Positions 1 to 8,101 of a stretch of 21,095 nt of DNA are shown in pieces. Each line of letters opens with the position of its first letter. Positions within the stretch are counted from its first letter, which is position 1. Source of the DNA: CAYYGL01 sp964471235. Its GTDB lineage: Bacteria > Calditrichota > Calditrichia > RBG-13-44-9 > J075. The notes beneath the pieces were generated by a model that saw nothing but the letters and a program-made list of their open reading frames with translations, did not search any database and was not told where the DNA came from. The position numbers were made by a program, and so were the translations under genes. Location: contig CAYYGL010000081.1 of the NCBI GenBank assembly GCA_964471235.1, positions 1 through 21,095 on the forward strand, given 5' to 3'.

Positions 1-7
1 CGCGGCG

Positions 8-45
8 GGAGGAATGCCGCCACGAAGTGGCTCCGTTGGAGGAAT
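8..45. repeat. Short repeat remnant with hairpin
   Basis: The octamer GGAGGAAT occurs at 8-15 and again at 38-45, a 30-bp period. Between the copies lies a perfect 5-bp stem with a GAA loop (GCCAC/GTGGC, 19-31). It sits just downstream of the beta-helix gene, at the window edge, so the left part may be missing. It could be the end of an intergenic repeat or a degraded transcription terminator, but no T-tract follows the hairpin on either strand. Only the repeat and stem are seen; a function is not. Confidence 0.3.
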
Positions 46-124
46 CTTCTAACATACAATTTGTCATGCGCCCCTTCCCGGTTTTGTCAATAATCCTCTA
101 CTTCTATTTTTCTACGTTCCGGAG

Positions 125-1909
125 TTAGCGGAGAAGCACCATTTTGTGTGTGGCAACAAAACCCTTCCCGGTGGTCAGCCGGTAAAAATACACCCCGCTG
201 GCAACCGGGCGACCGGCGTTGTTGGTAGCGTCCCACGGTACTTCATAGTTCCCCGGTGTCAACTGCTTGTTCAGTAACGTTTTAATCTCTTTTCCCAACA
301 AATCATAAATCTTTAATTCAACCAATCCGAATTCCGTGATCCGAAATCGTAAAGTCGTGTTTGGATTAAAGGGATTGGGGTAATTTTGCAGCAATCGGAC
401 CGATTGAGGTGTCTTTCCTTTAGGACCGGTCCTCACCCCGGTAGGTGAATAGAATTCATCTGCCCCACAATCGACAACCGCATTATTCAGCCGGTTTTCC
501 CCGTCCATATCCTGTTCATCCGCCGCGGGAATATACGTCGGATCACCGGCATCCCGGCAGGGACTGGTGGATTGGAGATGTAAATCCGGATCGGGCAGGG
601 TGGGGGAGACAAATTGCGGATCGACAAATTGGGAATGAAGGTCCTGCCCGGTAGCGGAACGATAGTTTTCAAATCCGGTATAGGTGTCATTATTGTTGTA
701 GCTGAAGACAGCCTGGGTGGGATCGCCGGAGAGTGACCACCAGGTATTATAATCCAATTGCGGTGGGGCGGGGGAATTAAAGGCATCATGATACATCATT
801 TCGTTTGATCCGGCAAAAAAGATGTTGCTATGGAATCTGCATCCCCGGGTATAAGAAATATAAATTTCAGCCAGGCTATTTCCGGTATTGTTATGATATA
901 GAGTATTACCGGTAAAGGTGCAATTTACCACCATCCCGGTATTGGGAAAATCATAGCCGCCGCAAGCCAAACCGGCGCTGCTGTTGTTGTAGATCAGATT
1001 ATTCCGTACCGTGATGTTTCGGGCAATTGCCGCCGGCTGCTCCGCACCCACTTCAATTCCGTATTGCCCCTCGTAACAAACGTTATTCTCAATGATGATA
1101 TCCCGGGCGCCGTCCACATAAATATTCCCTGCCTCGGCATAGGGGGAATTGTTATGAGAACACACATTTCTTTTCACCACACCCTGGCGGGCAAAGTCAA
1201 AGGTCGAGTCCGGGCAGTCGCCGTAACCGCCGATCATGGCTATTCCGATATTGGTATTGTCATGCACCAGGCAATCGGAAATCTCAAACCCCGCCACATT
1301 CCCCACCAGGGAAATGCTTTCCGAAAATCCGGTTCGGTTGTTGAGTAATTCACAGCGGATAATTTGAACATTTTGGATCGGGGCAGTTGGGTTTGTGCCC
1401 ACAATTAACAGCGGGCTGGAATTGGTAGTGTCATTGACAGGCGGATAGGGATCGGGTGAAAAATCGATCTCGCTCAATTGACATTCGATGAGGGATATGC
1501 CTTCCCCGGCGCCAACAATATAAATGCCAATGCCATAGTTGATCTTGTGGTTGGTAATATGCAAGCCTTGCAGGGTAATAAAACTTTTGTTGGCAATCTC
1601 AATCATGCTTTCGCCGGTCAGCCCTGCGCCATCGAGTATAACCGAATCCTGCTGGTAATTGCGAATGGTGATACGTTGTGCGGCTGTACCTGATGCGGAG
1701 AGAGAAACCTGTTCATTGTATGTTCCGGCTAAGATGTTTAACGTGTCCCCGGGTGATAGCTGATCTGCGCCGTATTGAACCGTTCGCCAGGGCTGCGAGA
1801 AAGTTCCGGGGTTGTTGTCATCTCCGGTTGTGGAAACAAAATAGTTGTTCTGGGAATATGCTGCAATGGTGAACAGTAAAGCAAAAAACAAAATAAGAAT
1901 TCGTGACAT
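125..1909 (-). CDS. Secreted parallel beta-helix protein with T9SS-type C-terminal sorting domain
   Basis: 594 aa. Residues 1-19 form a signal peptide (hydrophobic run ending AAYSQ). Residues about 22-65 match the start of DUF1565/beta-helix proteins (YFVSTTGDDNNPG, then a 'W.TVQYGAD.L..GDTLNI..GTY' pattern). Residues about 70-400 carry many Asn-rich right-handed beta-helix turns (for example IIENNVCYEGQYGIEVG). A 'D.DG..R..N..VDCGADE' motif at about 470-490 is common at the end of such helices. The last ~90 residues are a sorting module (NYPNPFNPNTTLRF ... PVASGVYFYRL ... KMVLLR). A parallel beta-helix suggests polysaccharide binding or cleavage, but I see no diagnostic lyase catalytic set, so substrate and activity are unknown. 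The ATG at 1909 has GGAGAG just upstream. It lies 104 bp after the next secreted-protein gene and may be cotranscribed with it. The signal peptide and terminal domain imply outer-membrane export. Confidence 0.85.
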   Translation of the reverse strand: MSRILILFFALLFTIAAYSQNNYFVSTTGDDNNPGTFSQPWRTVQYGADQLSPGDTLNILAGTYNEQVSLSASGTAAQRITIRNYQQDSVILDGAGLTGESMIEIANKSFITLQGLHITNHKINYGIGIYIVGAGEGISLIECQLSEIDFSPDPYPPVNDTTNSSPLLIVGTNPTAPIQNVQIIRCELLNNRTGFSESISLVGNVAGFEISDCLVHDNTNIGIAMIGGYGDCPDSTFDFARQGVVKRNVCSHNNSPYAEAGNIYVDGARDIIIENNVCYEGQYGIEVGAEQPAAIARNITVRNNLIYNNSSAGLACGGYDFPNTGMVVNCTFTGNTLYHNNTGNSLAEIYISYTRGCRFHSNIFFAGSNEMMYHDAFNSPAPPQLDYNTWWSLSGDPTQAVFSYNNNDTYTGFENYRSATGQDLHSQFVDPQFVSPTLPDPDLHLQSTSPCRDAGDPTYIPAADEQDMDGENRLNNAVVDCGADEFYSPTGVRTGPKGKTPQSVRLLQNYPNPFNPNTTLRFRITEFGLVELKIYDLLGKEIKTLLNKQLTPGNYEVPWDATNNAGRPVASGVYFYRLTTGKGFVATHKMVLLR

Positions 1910-1972
1910 ACACTCTCCTTCTTTTCTTTGGTAGCAAATCCTGAAACGGGATAATTCTTTCCGGTATTAGAA

Positions 1973-1986
1973 AGGCAGGAATGCCT
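1973..1986 (-). terminator. Weak hairpin after the FG-GAP gene
   Basis: On the minus strand AGGCA-TTCC-TGCCT forms a 5-bp stem 28 nt beyond the stop codon of the FG-GAP gene and is followed by TTTCTAAT. It resembles a weak intrinsic terminator or attenuator between the two secreted-protein genes. The stem is short and the T-tract is interrupted. Confidence 0.3.
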
Positions 1987-2013
1987 GGTAGCGTCTTCCC
2001 TGCCAGCCGGATT

Positions 2014-3963
2014 TTACCGGAGCAAGATCATCTTTTTTGTTTGAACAAAATGGTCATTTATTTTGAGACGGTACAGGTACACCCCGCTGGCAACCGGAAC
2101 GCCGTTATCGTCGCTGCCATCCCATTTTACGGTATAGGTACCCGGCACCATGTTTTTCTTTACCAGCGTTTTTACCTCCTGACCCAGTATATCAAATATT
2201 TTCAATTCCACCAATCCGCCTGCCCCGTTGGGGGCATCCGGCCCGCTCCCCCGGGGAATCCGAAATCTCAAATTGGTCTCCGGATTAAAGGGATTGGGAA
2301 AATTTTGCTCAAGTTGAAAAGTTACCGGGGCTATGGAATGCTCGTCAATGCCGGTCACCGGGATAATATTTTCATACAGAAGGTCCGGCAGCCCGACGCC
2401 AACGGTCTCGGGAGCTACAGAGATGAAAATATCCCAATCGGAATCTTGTTCCATATCTCCCGGCGCGCAGGATGCATTAAAATCGATGATTGGCGGCAGG
2501 TGTTGGGATTGGTCGGAGAAATTACCCTGTTCGTTAAAATACAGAACATCCGGCGCCGGTCCGCCCGGGAGCACGTTGATCATGAACATGTCGTTAAAGC
2601 CGTTTCGGTCAAAATCGATAAACTCGGCATCATTATTCCACAGGTAGGTTTCCGCCGGAAGACGATTTGCGGTTTCATCACTGAACACCCCGCTGCCGTC
2701 GTTCAGATATAATACATTTAATGCCTCCCCGCTGTTAAATCCAATATTAATCGAATACAACTCCGGTGCCCCGTCGTTGTTGAGATCGGCAACTTTTAGC
2801 AGCTTACTCACCCGGTGATAGTCCGGCATTCGGGCAGCGGTCTCGTCCGTAAAGGTGCCGTCCGGTTGCTGGATGAAAACGGCATTGCGCCCGGATAAAG
2901 TATCGATGGGATTCCCATTGGGGTCAGTGATAATCAAATCGCCCAACGAGGCAATGGCGATGTCTGTTAACGAATCGCCGTTCACATCACATAACCGGGC
3001 ATCAACAGCGTTATATTGGCTGGGGGGAAGCAAGGATGAGTGATCGGTAAAATGCCCGCTGCCGTCATTGAACAGGATATGCAAAGCAGTCTGGAGTGAC
3101 GGTGCAAAGGGATCGAGCAGGAGTGTGAGCACAATATCCGGGTAAGGGTCGGAATTGATATATCCCCAATCGGCTTTCAGGGAAGCGGTGGGAAGGGTCG
3201 GCAGGTAACCACCGCCGGCGTCAATGAAAAACCCCTGCCCGTCATTCAATAACAACCGATCCCCATTTTGAATATTACCCGTGGAATCGTTTGCCGCAAA
3301 ATAGATGTCCCGGTCGCCGTCGCCATCCACATCCAGCGTCATCACATCATTCACATACAAACTGAGCGAAGGGAAGCGGGCAGTGGTTTCGTTCAGGAAA
3401 TGCCCGCTGCTGTCATTTTCGAACAGTTGCGGCTGGGCAGGAGACATAACGGCGTTGATTCCGGAGATGATATCCGGGAAAGAGTCCCCGGTGACGTCAA
3501 CGAAATCGGTAAACGCTGCCGGTAGAGAATCGCCCGGGAGACGGTTGGAGGCGTCTTGAAAGAAGAGCTCTGCCCCCGGGGAATTGGTAGCCGCCGGGGA
3601 TGAAGGTGTCAGACGGAAGAAATAGAATCCGGCTGGGAGGTAGGGCAGGGCACCGAACACTTTTTCGGCTGGAATATGGGAAACCGATTGATTCAACTGC
3701 ACCGTCTTGAACAGAAGTTTTGCTCCGGTGTGGGTATACAGGGTAACATCGTAAGTTCCCGGTGCTATGGCACGGGACAGTTTTAAACTGTATGTTGTGA
3801 GATTATCCTGGATAAGGTGGTTGAGGTAAATCATTTGCCCCCCGGGGGAATGGGGAATAATCCTTATGGGGGTTTCCATTGCTTGGGCAAAAAGGTGACC
3901 ACGGTACATGAAAACTCCCGTTACAATGAAAATCAACAACAGGCTATGGAAATAACGTTTCAT
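2014..3963 (-). CDS. Secreted FG-GAP/VCBS seven-bladed propeller protein with T9SS-type sorting domain
   Basis: 649 aa from the ATG at 3963. I prefer this start over one 18 codons upstream because GGAGGA stands directly before it and a signal peptide (MKRYFHSLLLIFIVTGVFMY..., cleavage near residue 27, LFAQ) begins there. Residues about 57-118 form a beta-rich module resembling the terminal sorting fold (APGTYDVTLY ... LPAGFYFFRL). Residues about 130-545 contain seven Asp-rich FG-GAP/VCBS motifs, e.g. DVTGDSFPDI, DVDGDGDRDI, DVNGDSLTDI, DLNNDGAPEL, DFDRNGFNDM and DMEQDSDWDI, alternating with 'NDGSGHF.D' strands. This fits a seven-bladed propeller with calcium-binding loops. The last ~100 residues are the same sorting type as the downstream beta-helix protein (NFPNPFNPE ... 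PVASGVYLYRL ... KMILLR), with a Gly/Pro-rich insertion after the first strand. Likely exported and displayed at the surface. The ligand is unknown. Confidence 0.85.
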   Translation of the reverse strand: MKRYFHSLLLIFIVTGVFMYRGHLFAQAMETPIRIIPHSPGGQMIYLNHLIQDNLTTYSLKLSRAIAPGTYDVTLYTHTGAKLLFKTVQLNQSVSHIPAEKVFGALPYLPAGFYFFRLTPSSPAATNSPGAELFFQDASNRLPGDSLPAAFTDFVDVTGDSFPDIISGINAVMSPAQPQLFENDSSGHFLNETTARFPSLSLYVNDVMTLDVDGDGDRDIYFAANDSTGNIQNGDRLLLNDGQGFFIDAGGGYLPTLPTASLKADWGYINSDPYPDIVLTLLLDPFAPSLQTALHILFNDGSGHFTDHSSLLPPSQYNAVDARLCDVNGDSLTDIAIASLGDLIITDPNGNPIDTLSGRNAVFIQQPDGTFTDETAARMPDYHRVSKLLKVADLNNDGAPELYSINIGFNSGEALNVLYLNDGSGVFSDETANRLPAETYLWNNDAEFIDFDRNGFNDMFMINVLPGGPAPDVLYFNEQGNFSDQSQHLPPIIDFNASCAPGDMEQDSDWDIFISVAPETVGVGLPDLLYENIIPVTGIDEHSIAPVTFQLEQNFPNPFNPETNLRFRIPRGSGPDAPNGAGGLVELKIFDILGQEVKTLVKKNMVPGTYTVKWDGSDDNGVPVASGVYLYRLKINDHFVQTKKMILLR

Positions 3964-4048
3964 AATATCCTCCTCCACGGTAGAGAAATGAGACTGATGG
4001 AAAATTTTTTCAACCACCTGAATGGTTACGAATTATCCGGGTGGTGAG

Positions 4049-4077
4049 AATTTAAGCCAATGAAACATTTACATCAA
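4049..4077 (-). promoter_or_regulatory. Sigma70-like promoter for the FG-GAP gene
   Basis: On the minus strand TTGATG (-35, 4072-4077) and TAAATT (-10, 4049-4054) are separated by exactly 17 bp. Transcription would start near 4042 and give an ~80-nt leader before the ATG at 3963. The same architecture recurs at 13192-13220 and 20698-20726, which raises confidence slightly. Confidence 0.5.
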
Positions 4078-4359
4078 TAATTATGCCACGGTGAATTTGT
4101 TAGCCGGATACCGAATGGGCCGGTATTTAACGGGCAGGGGGTAACTGCACCGGTGAGTGGTCTTTCGGAAATTGGTTGTTAGCTCAGAATTTCGAAGCGG
4201 ATGAGACATTTGCTTTCTCAATCGTAAATCGTTTGGTGCGCTATGTATTTTACCAGTGATAAACGAATGATTGGCGATTTCCGATTTACCTTCTGCGAAA
4301 TTGGGTGGCACCCATCACTCCTATCCTTCTTCCATTTCCTTCTTTACCCAATTTTTAGT

Positions 4360-4389
4360 TTGGAATTTGTGGGGGAAGACTCCTTATAT
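4360..4389 (+). promoter_or_regulatory. Sigma70-like promoter for the O-antigen ligase-like gene
   Basis: TTGGAA (4360-4365) and TTATAT (4384-4389) with an 18-bp spacer. The expected start near 4396 lies upstream of the ATG at 4422 but downstream of an earlier in-frame ATG at 4392, which supports the later start codon. Confidence 0.4.
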
Positions 4390-4421
4390 TTATGCCCGGA
4401 ACCCAAACGGGAGCGATACCG

Positions 4422-6353
4422 ATGAACGAACGCGCCACCAACAAATCCATACACGGACATACCCTCTTCTGGATACTTGTGCTGATTATCCTGCCGCTCC
4501 TCTTCACCCGCCAGGGAATTGATCCGCTGATGATACCGCGGATGCTCCTCCTGAGCCTTGTTTTGTCTGGCAGCCTTGTGTTTCTGGTCTTCTCGGAAAT
4601 AAAGCATCCGGGCAGATATGACGTCCGGGTACTGGCACAGAAAATTTTCCCGATTTTCGCAGCTTACTTTGTGGTAAACCTAATCTCCCTGTCTGTTGCC
4701 GTTAACCGGGCAGAAGCGGTTTTTGAATTGAGTAAACTTTTCCTGAAACTGGGCTTCCTGGGGATTGCAACCGTCTTATTGACCCGCCGAACAACGGATA
4801 TCCAGATCATCCTCCGCAGTGCCATTGTTGCGGCGCTCCTGTTGGCTCTCCCGGCTATCGGTCAATACCTCAACCTGATTCCACCGTTCTTTCCCAATGT
4901 TTCCATTGTATCCGCCACCATGGTCAATAAAAACCTGCTCACGTCTTACCTGGCGCTTTCCGTGCCATTTCTTCTCTACGGTGTGTTGCAAAGCAAAGGG
5001 TGGTGGAGCGTGCTGAGCATGCTTGCCCTGATGACTGCCAGCTTTCTAATTACCAATCTCCAGACCCGCTCCGTCTGGGTGGCGGTTACCGCTTCTGTGG
5101 TCGCCACGATGATCCTTTATCTAAAATACCGCCGTTTCCTGCAAATTCCCGCCAAACTGCTCGTTTTCTATCAAAAACGTTTCTTTTATGTGTTCAATAT
5201 CTTATTAATTGTCGTTGCCCTGACGCTGCTCGTGCGTTTTGCTTATCCGCCACAGCATCCAAAGATCAAAAAAGAAACGACCGGTGCTCTGACGCGTATG
5301 ACCTCCGTAGAAGTAAGGCTGGCACTCTGGCAAAAAACGCTCCGGATGATAGGAGACTACCCCCTGACAGGTGTAGGTGCCGGTAACTGGAAAATTTTTA
5401 TTCCCCACTATGGTATGGGAGGGCTGCCATCCGAAAAGGGGGAACTGAATTATGTCCGTCCCCACAATGATTATCTCCGGGTGTTTTCCGAAACAGGAAT
5501 TGGGGGATTTTTGTTGTTTCTCTCCCTGTTCGTCATTCAGTTTTATTACCTCTATCAATTGTTGAGGAAATCCAATCCTGCTGACAAATTGCTATTACTG
5601 CTTCTGGGATGGGGTCTTATAAGTTATCTGGTAATTGCCTTTTTTAGCTTTCCGGGAGAACGTCCGGCGCACACGGTTTTTCTGTTAACCCTGACAGCCA
5701 TCATCACCAGCCGGTATCATCATTATTTTCCAAAGCAAAACGCCCCCAGACCGGCGTTGAACATTGCTGTGCTTGCTATCACCATTGCAGGATTGGCAGG
5801 GGTGATTTACACCGGGCTCATCCGGCTGCAATCGGAAGTCCATACGAAGGCAGGATTGAAATTTCAGCAGGAGCGGCAATGGCATGCCTCGATTCCGGAG
5901 TTAAGTGCAGCGCTTTCCCCCTTATCCAATTTGCATCCGGCCGGAACACCAATCGTTTTTTACCGGGGGCTGGCGTATGCCCGCCTGGACAGTCTCGATT
6001 TGGCACTGCGAGATTTTTTAGCGGCGCGGGCGGTGCATCCCTATCATATTCTGGTATTAAACAACCTGGCAGCCGCCTACCAGCGTCTTGAACAATCGGA
6101 ACAAGCCATTGCGGTTTTGCAGGAGGCGCTCTCCATCGCACCGCACAATGAGGATGTGCTCCTGAACCTGAGTGCGGTGTATTATAAAACCGGCAAATAT
6201 TCCCAGGCTTACCGGATTATTCAGCAATGCAATCCGGGATCACGAAATCCGAAAGTGCAGCAATTTCGCCGGGCAATTGAAAGAAAACTCAAAGAAATGG
6301 AAAAGAACGGCACAGCGGATCAGGATGCGGTAACAACACCGGGGCAGAGGTGA
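4422..6353 (+). CDS. O-antigen ligase/polymerase (Wzy_C) family membrane protein with TPR tail
   Basis: 643 aa from the ATG at 4422, which has GGAG 8 nt upstream; an in-frame ATG at 4392 has no such site and overlaps the promoter. About 10-12 hydrophobic segments span residues 12-480. Two features typical of the O-antigen ligase/Wzy_C superfamily are seen: QTRSVWVA near 214-221, and the periplasmic-loop signature RPHNDYLRVFSETGIGG near 346-361 with the conserved His at 348. Between them lies an 'RLALWQKTL ... GVGAGNW' stretch. Residues about 485-625 are soluble and TPR-like (e.g. LNNLAAAYQRLEQSEQAIAVLQEAL, in two or three units). Family members join undecaprenyl-linked glycans to lipid A core, polymerise O-units, or glycosylate proteins, at the outer face of the inner membrane. 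The sequence does not tell which. No other glycan genes are adjacent. Confidence 0.82.
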   Translation: MNERATNKSIHGHTLFWILVLIILPLLFTRQGIDPLMIPRMLLLSLVLSGSLVFLVFSEIKHPGRYDVRVLAQKIFPIFAAYFVVNLISLSVAVNRAEAVFELSKLFLKLGFLGIATVLLTRRTTDIQIILRSAIVAALLLALPAIGQYLNLIPPFFPNVSIVSATMVNKNLLTSYLALSVPFLLYGVLQSKGWWSVLSMLALMTASFLITNLQTRSVWVAVTASVVATMILYLKYRRFLQIPAKLLVFYQKRFFYVFNILLIVVALTLLVRFAYPPQHPKIKKETTGALTRMTSVEVRLALWQKTLRMIGDYPLTGVGAGNWKIFIPHYGMGGLPSEKGELNYVRPHNDYLRVFSETGIGGFLLFLSLFVIQFYYLYQLLRKSNPADKLLLLLLGWGLISYLVIAFFSFPGERPAHTVFLLTLTAIITSRYHHYFPKQNAPRPALNIAVLAITIAGLAGVIYTGLIRLQSEVHTKAGLKFQQERQWHASIPELSAALSPLSNLHPAGTPIVFYRGLAYARLDSLDLALRDFLAARAVHPYHILVLNNLAAAYQRLEQSEQAIAVLQEALSIAPHNEDVLLNLSAVYYKTGKYSQAYRIIQQCNPGSRNPKVQQFRRAIERKLKEMEKNGTADQDAVTTPGQR

Positions 6354-6478
6354 ACGTTTTTGAAATCCTGGCAGGAAAGCAAGCCTGTTTATTTCCTCCC
6401 GGTGTACTCTTTGCCCCCCTTTTCCGATCACCGGATGAAACAATCCCCCTTTCTTCCCAATCCCCTTACCCCTACACC

Positions 6479-7321
6479 CTATCCCTCCTCCCCATTGCGG
6501 GCAATATGCACAATTGCATAAATGATAACGCCGGCACCTATCAGGGTGCGCCAATCGGGAATTTCGGAAAAGAATAGAATTCCCAGCAGGGTGGAGAACA
6601 CCACTCCCACATAAGAGATGTTCATCACCCGGGCAGCCCGGTCCAGGTGGAGCGCCCGGGTCATAAACAACTGGGCGATGAAAGCACAGATGCCGATGCC
6701 GAGGAGCAATAGCCACTGCCAGCCGCCGGGCATCACAAAATGGAAGGCGGTGAGGGGAAAAGCAAGCACACTGGAAACCAGCGGGAAATACAAAACCACC
6801 GTCAGAGGATGATCGGTATGGCGGAGTTTACGCACCGTGTTGTATGCCAGGGCAGCGAAGAATGCGCCCCCTACCCCGATCAGCGCCGGGAAGAATTGCA
6901 GGGAGAAACCGGGGCGGACAATTAACAGCAATCCCAGGAATGCCAGAACGAAATACCCCCACTGGCGGCGGGTGCTTTTTTCGTTTAAGATTGGCTGGGC
7001 TAATAGCGCCGTAAACAGGGGGCTGGTATATTGCAGGGTGACCGAATCGGCAATGGGAATTTTGGTCAGGGTGAAAAAAAAGGCGGATAACCCGAAAAAG
7101 CCGAAGAAGCCCCTCAGCAGCAACAGTTTTTTGTTATTTCCCCACAGCGGAATCCCCTGCCGTTTCACCAGCCCCAGGGTGATGAGAAACACCAGCACGC
7201 TGCGGATAAAGACCATCTCCATCGGGGGAATGGAAACGCCGCCCGCTTTTACCATCACGGACATCAGGCTCAGGAAAAAAGCCGAGAGTACCATATATGC
7301 AGCCGCGGAAAGCTGTTTCAT
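6479..7321 (-). CDS. EamA/DMT-superfamily transporter
   Basis: 280 aa, almost entirely hydrophobic, with about 10 transmembrane helices in two EamA repeats (about 5-137 and 143-274). The first repeat contains IPIADSVTLQYTSPLFTALL followed by a Glu after LN, the usual end of EamA repeat one. The second contains the counterpart MNISYVGVVFSTLLGILFF with SEIPDW. Length and layout match ten-helix drug/metabolite transporters of the inner membrane, which move amino acids, nucleosides, riboflavin or other metabolites. The substrate cannot be read from sequence. Its ATG overlaps the stop of the upstream hydrolase gene (ATGA, 7318-7321) and has no separate Shine-Dalgarno site, so the pair is translationally coupled. 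Convergent with the plus-strand ligase-like gene; I see no strong terminator in the 125-bp gap. Confidence 0.82.
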   Translation of the reverse strand: MKQLSAAAYMVLSAFFLSLMSVMVKAGGVSIPPMEMVFIRSVLVFLITLGLVKRQGIPLWGNNKKLLLLRGFFGFFGLSAFFFTLTKIPIADSVTLQYTSPLFTALLAQPILNEKSTRRQWGYFVLAFLGLLLIVRPGFSLQFFPALIGVGGAFFAALAYNTVRKLRHTDHPLTVVLYFPLVSSVLAFPLTAFHFVMPGGWQWLLLLGIGICAFIAQLFMTRALHLDRAARVMNISYVGVVFSTLLGILFFSEIPDWRTLIGAGVIIYAIVHIARNGEEG

Positions 7322-7995
7322 TGGCAGGATTGGGGGCTTCGTACCGATACTGATAATGTTGTCATTTTTTCTCCCAACACGGCATGCAGTTCATCACCGG
7401 GGTGGAGCTTGCCAACTCCCTGGGGAGTGCCGGTAAAAATAATGTCGCCGGGAGATAGGGTAAATATTGTTGATAAATAGGAGATCAATTCCGGGATGGG
7501 AAAGATCATCTCGCGGGTGTTTCCCTTTTGGCGGAGCGATCCGTTTATGAAAAGTTCAAAGGAGATGTTTGCAGGATCGGGAATTTGTGCCGGGTCCACA
7601 AACCGGCTGACCGGGGCAAAGGTGTCGAATCCTTTGGCAATCGTCCAGGGATGGGATTTCTCCTTTGCCTGCTGCTGAATATCCCGGGCGGTTACATCAA
7701 TGCCCACCCCGTAGCCGGCGATATGGGCGATGGCATCCTCCCGGGCAATGTTCTTCCCTTCCCTGCCAATAAGTACCAACACCTCCACCTCATGATGCAC
7801 CTCCCGGCTTACTGCCGGTAGTTCGATGGATTCCCGGTCATAAATAATACTGGAAGAAGGTTTCAGGAAAATGAGGGGGGATTTGGGCACCGGGTTGTTC
7901 AGTTCGGCAGCGTGTTCAATATAATTCCGCCCCACGCAAAAGATGGAATTCACCGAAAATTTTTCCGGCGAATCTTTAACATAGACATATTTCAT
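7318..7995 (-). CDS. Fumarylacetoacetate hydrolase (FAH) family protein, FAHD1-like
   Basis: 225 aa, the full length of short FAH-family enzymes. Core motifs are seen: VGRNYIEHAAEL (21-32), FLKPSSSI (43-50), HHEVEVLVLIG (67-77) with the metal ligands E69 and E71, GYGVGIDVTARD (94-105) with the third ligand D100, the lysine-containing AKGFDTFAP (120-128), and GDIIFTGTPQGVG near 187-199. These fit a Mg/Mn-dependent hydrolase, decarboxylase or tautomerase acting on 3-oxo or acylpyruvate-type acids in the cytoplasm (acylpyruvase, oxaloacetate decarboxylase/tautomerase, or homoprotocatechuate-type isomerase). The exact substrate is not resolvable. AGGAG precedes the ATG. It forms a two-gene unit with the DMT transporter, which may carry its substrate or product. 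Confidence 0.88.
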   Translation of the reverse strand: MKYVYVKDSPEKFSVNSIFCVGRNYIEHAAELNNPVPKSPLIFLKPSSSIIYDRESIELPAVSREVHHEVEVLVLIGREGKNIAREDAIAHIAGYGVGIDVTARDIQQQAKEKSHPWTIAKGFDTFAPVSRFVDPAQIPDPANISFELFINGSLRQKGNTREMIFPIPELISYLSTIFTLSPGDIIFTGTPQGVGKLHPGDELHAVLGEKMTTLSVSVRSPQSCQ

Positions 7996-8101
7996 TTCCG
8001 GACTCCTTGAAAAAGTTCACATTACCGGATTCAAAGGTTTAGATGTTACACGGTACGTTGAAATTCGAACTTTAGACCATAAACACCGAACCCCGCACCC
8101 T

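Larger units (their letters stand above)
3964..4421. other. Divergent intergenic region, 458 bp
   Basis: This gap separates the minus-strand FG-GAP gene from the plus-strand O-antigen-ligase-like gene. It holds a promoter candidate for each side (4049-4077 minus, 4360-4389 plus). The open frames in it, up to 76-87 codons, lack ribosome-binding sites and protein-like composition, so I do not call a gene. Nothing else is recognised in the middle, about 4080-4350. Confidence 0.6.

Noticed and set aside
1981..2712. 243-codon plus-strand open frame
   Set aside because: Exact antisense of the FG-GAP protein gene, whose protein has clear repeats and a sorting domain; the antisense translation shows no family pattern.
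4081..4311. 76-codon minus-strand open frame in the divergent intergenic region
   Set aside because: No ribosome-binding site, no hydrophobic or motif pattern, low-complexity basic composition, and it lies across the spacer between two promoters.
4392..4421. Earlier ATG (4392) for the O-antigen ligase-like gene
   Set aside because: No ribosome-binding site, and it lies at or before the predicted transcription start; the ATG at 4422 has GGAG at good spacing.
6354..6478. Terminator between the convergent ligase-like and DMT genes
   Set aside because: Only 4-bp stems (CAGG/CCTG, TCCG/CGGA) and no T-tract on either strand.
8004..8024. Partial CRP-like site (TGTGA-N6-TCAAG) upstream of the FAH gene
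   Set aside because: Only one half-site fits, and it overlaps the ribosome-binding site; no independent support.
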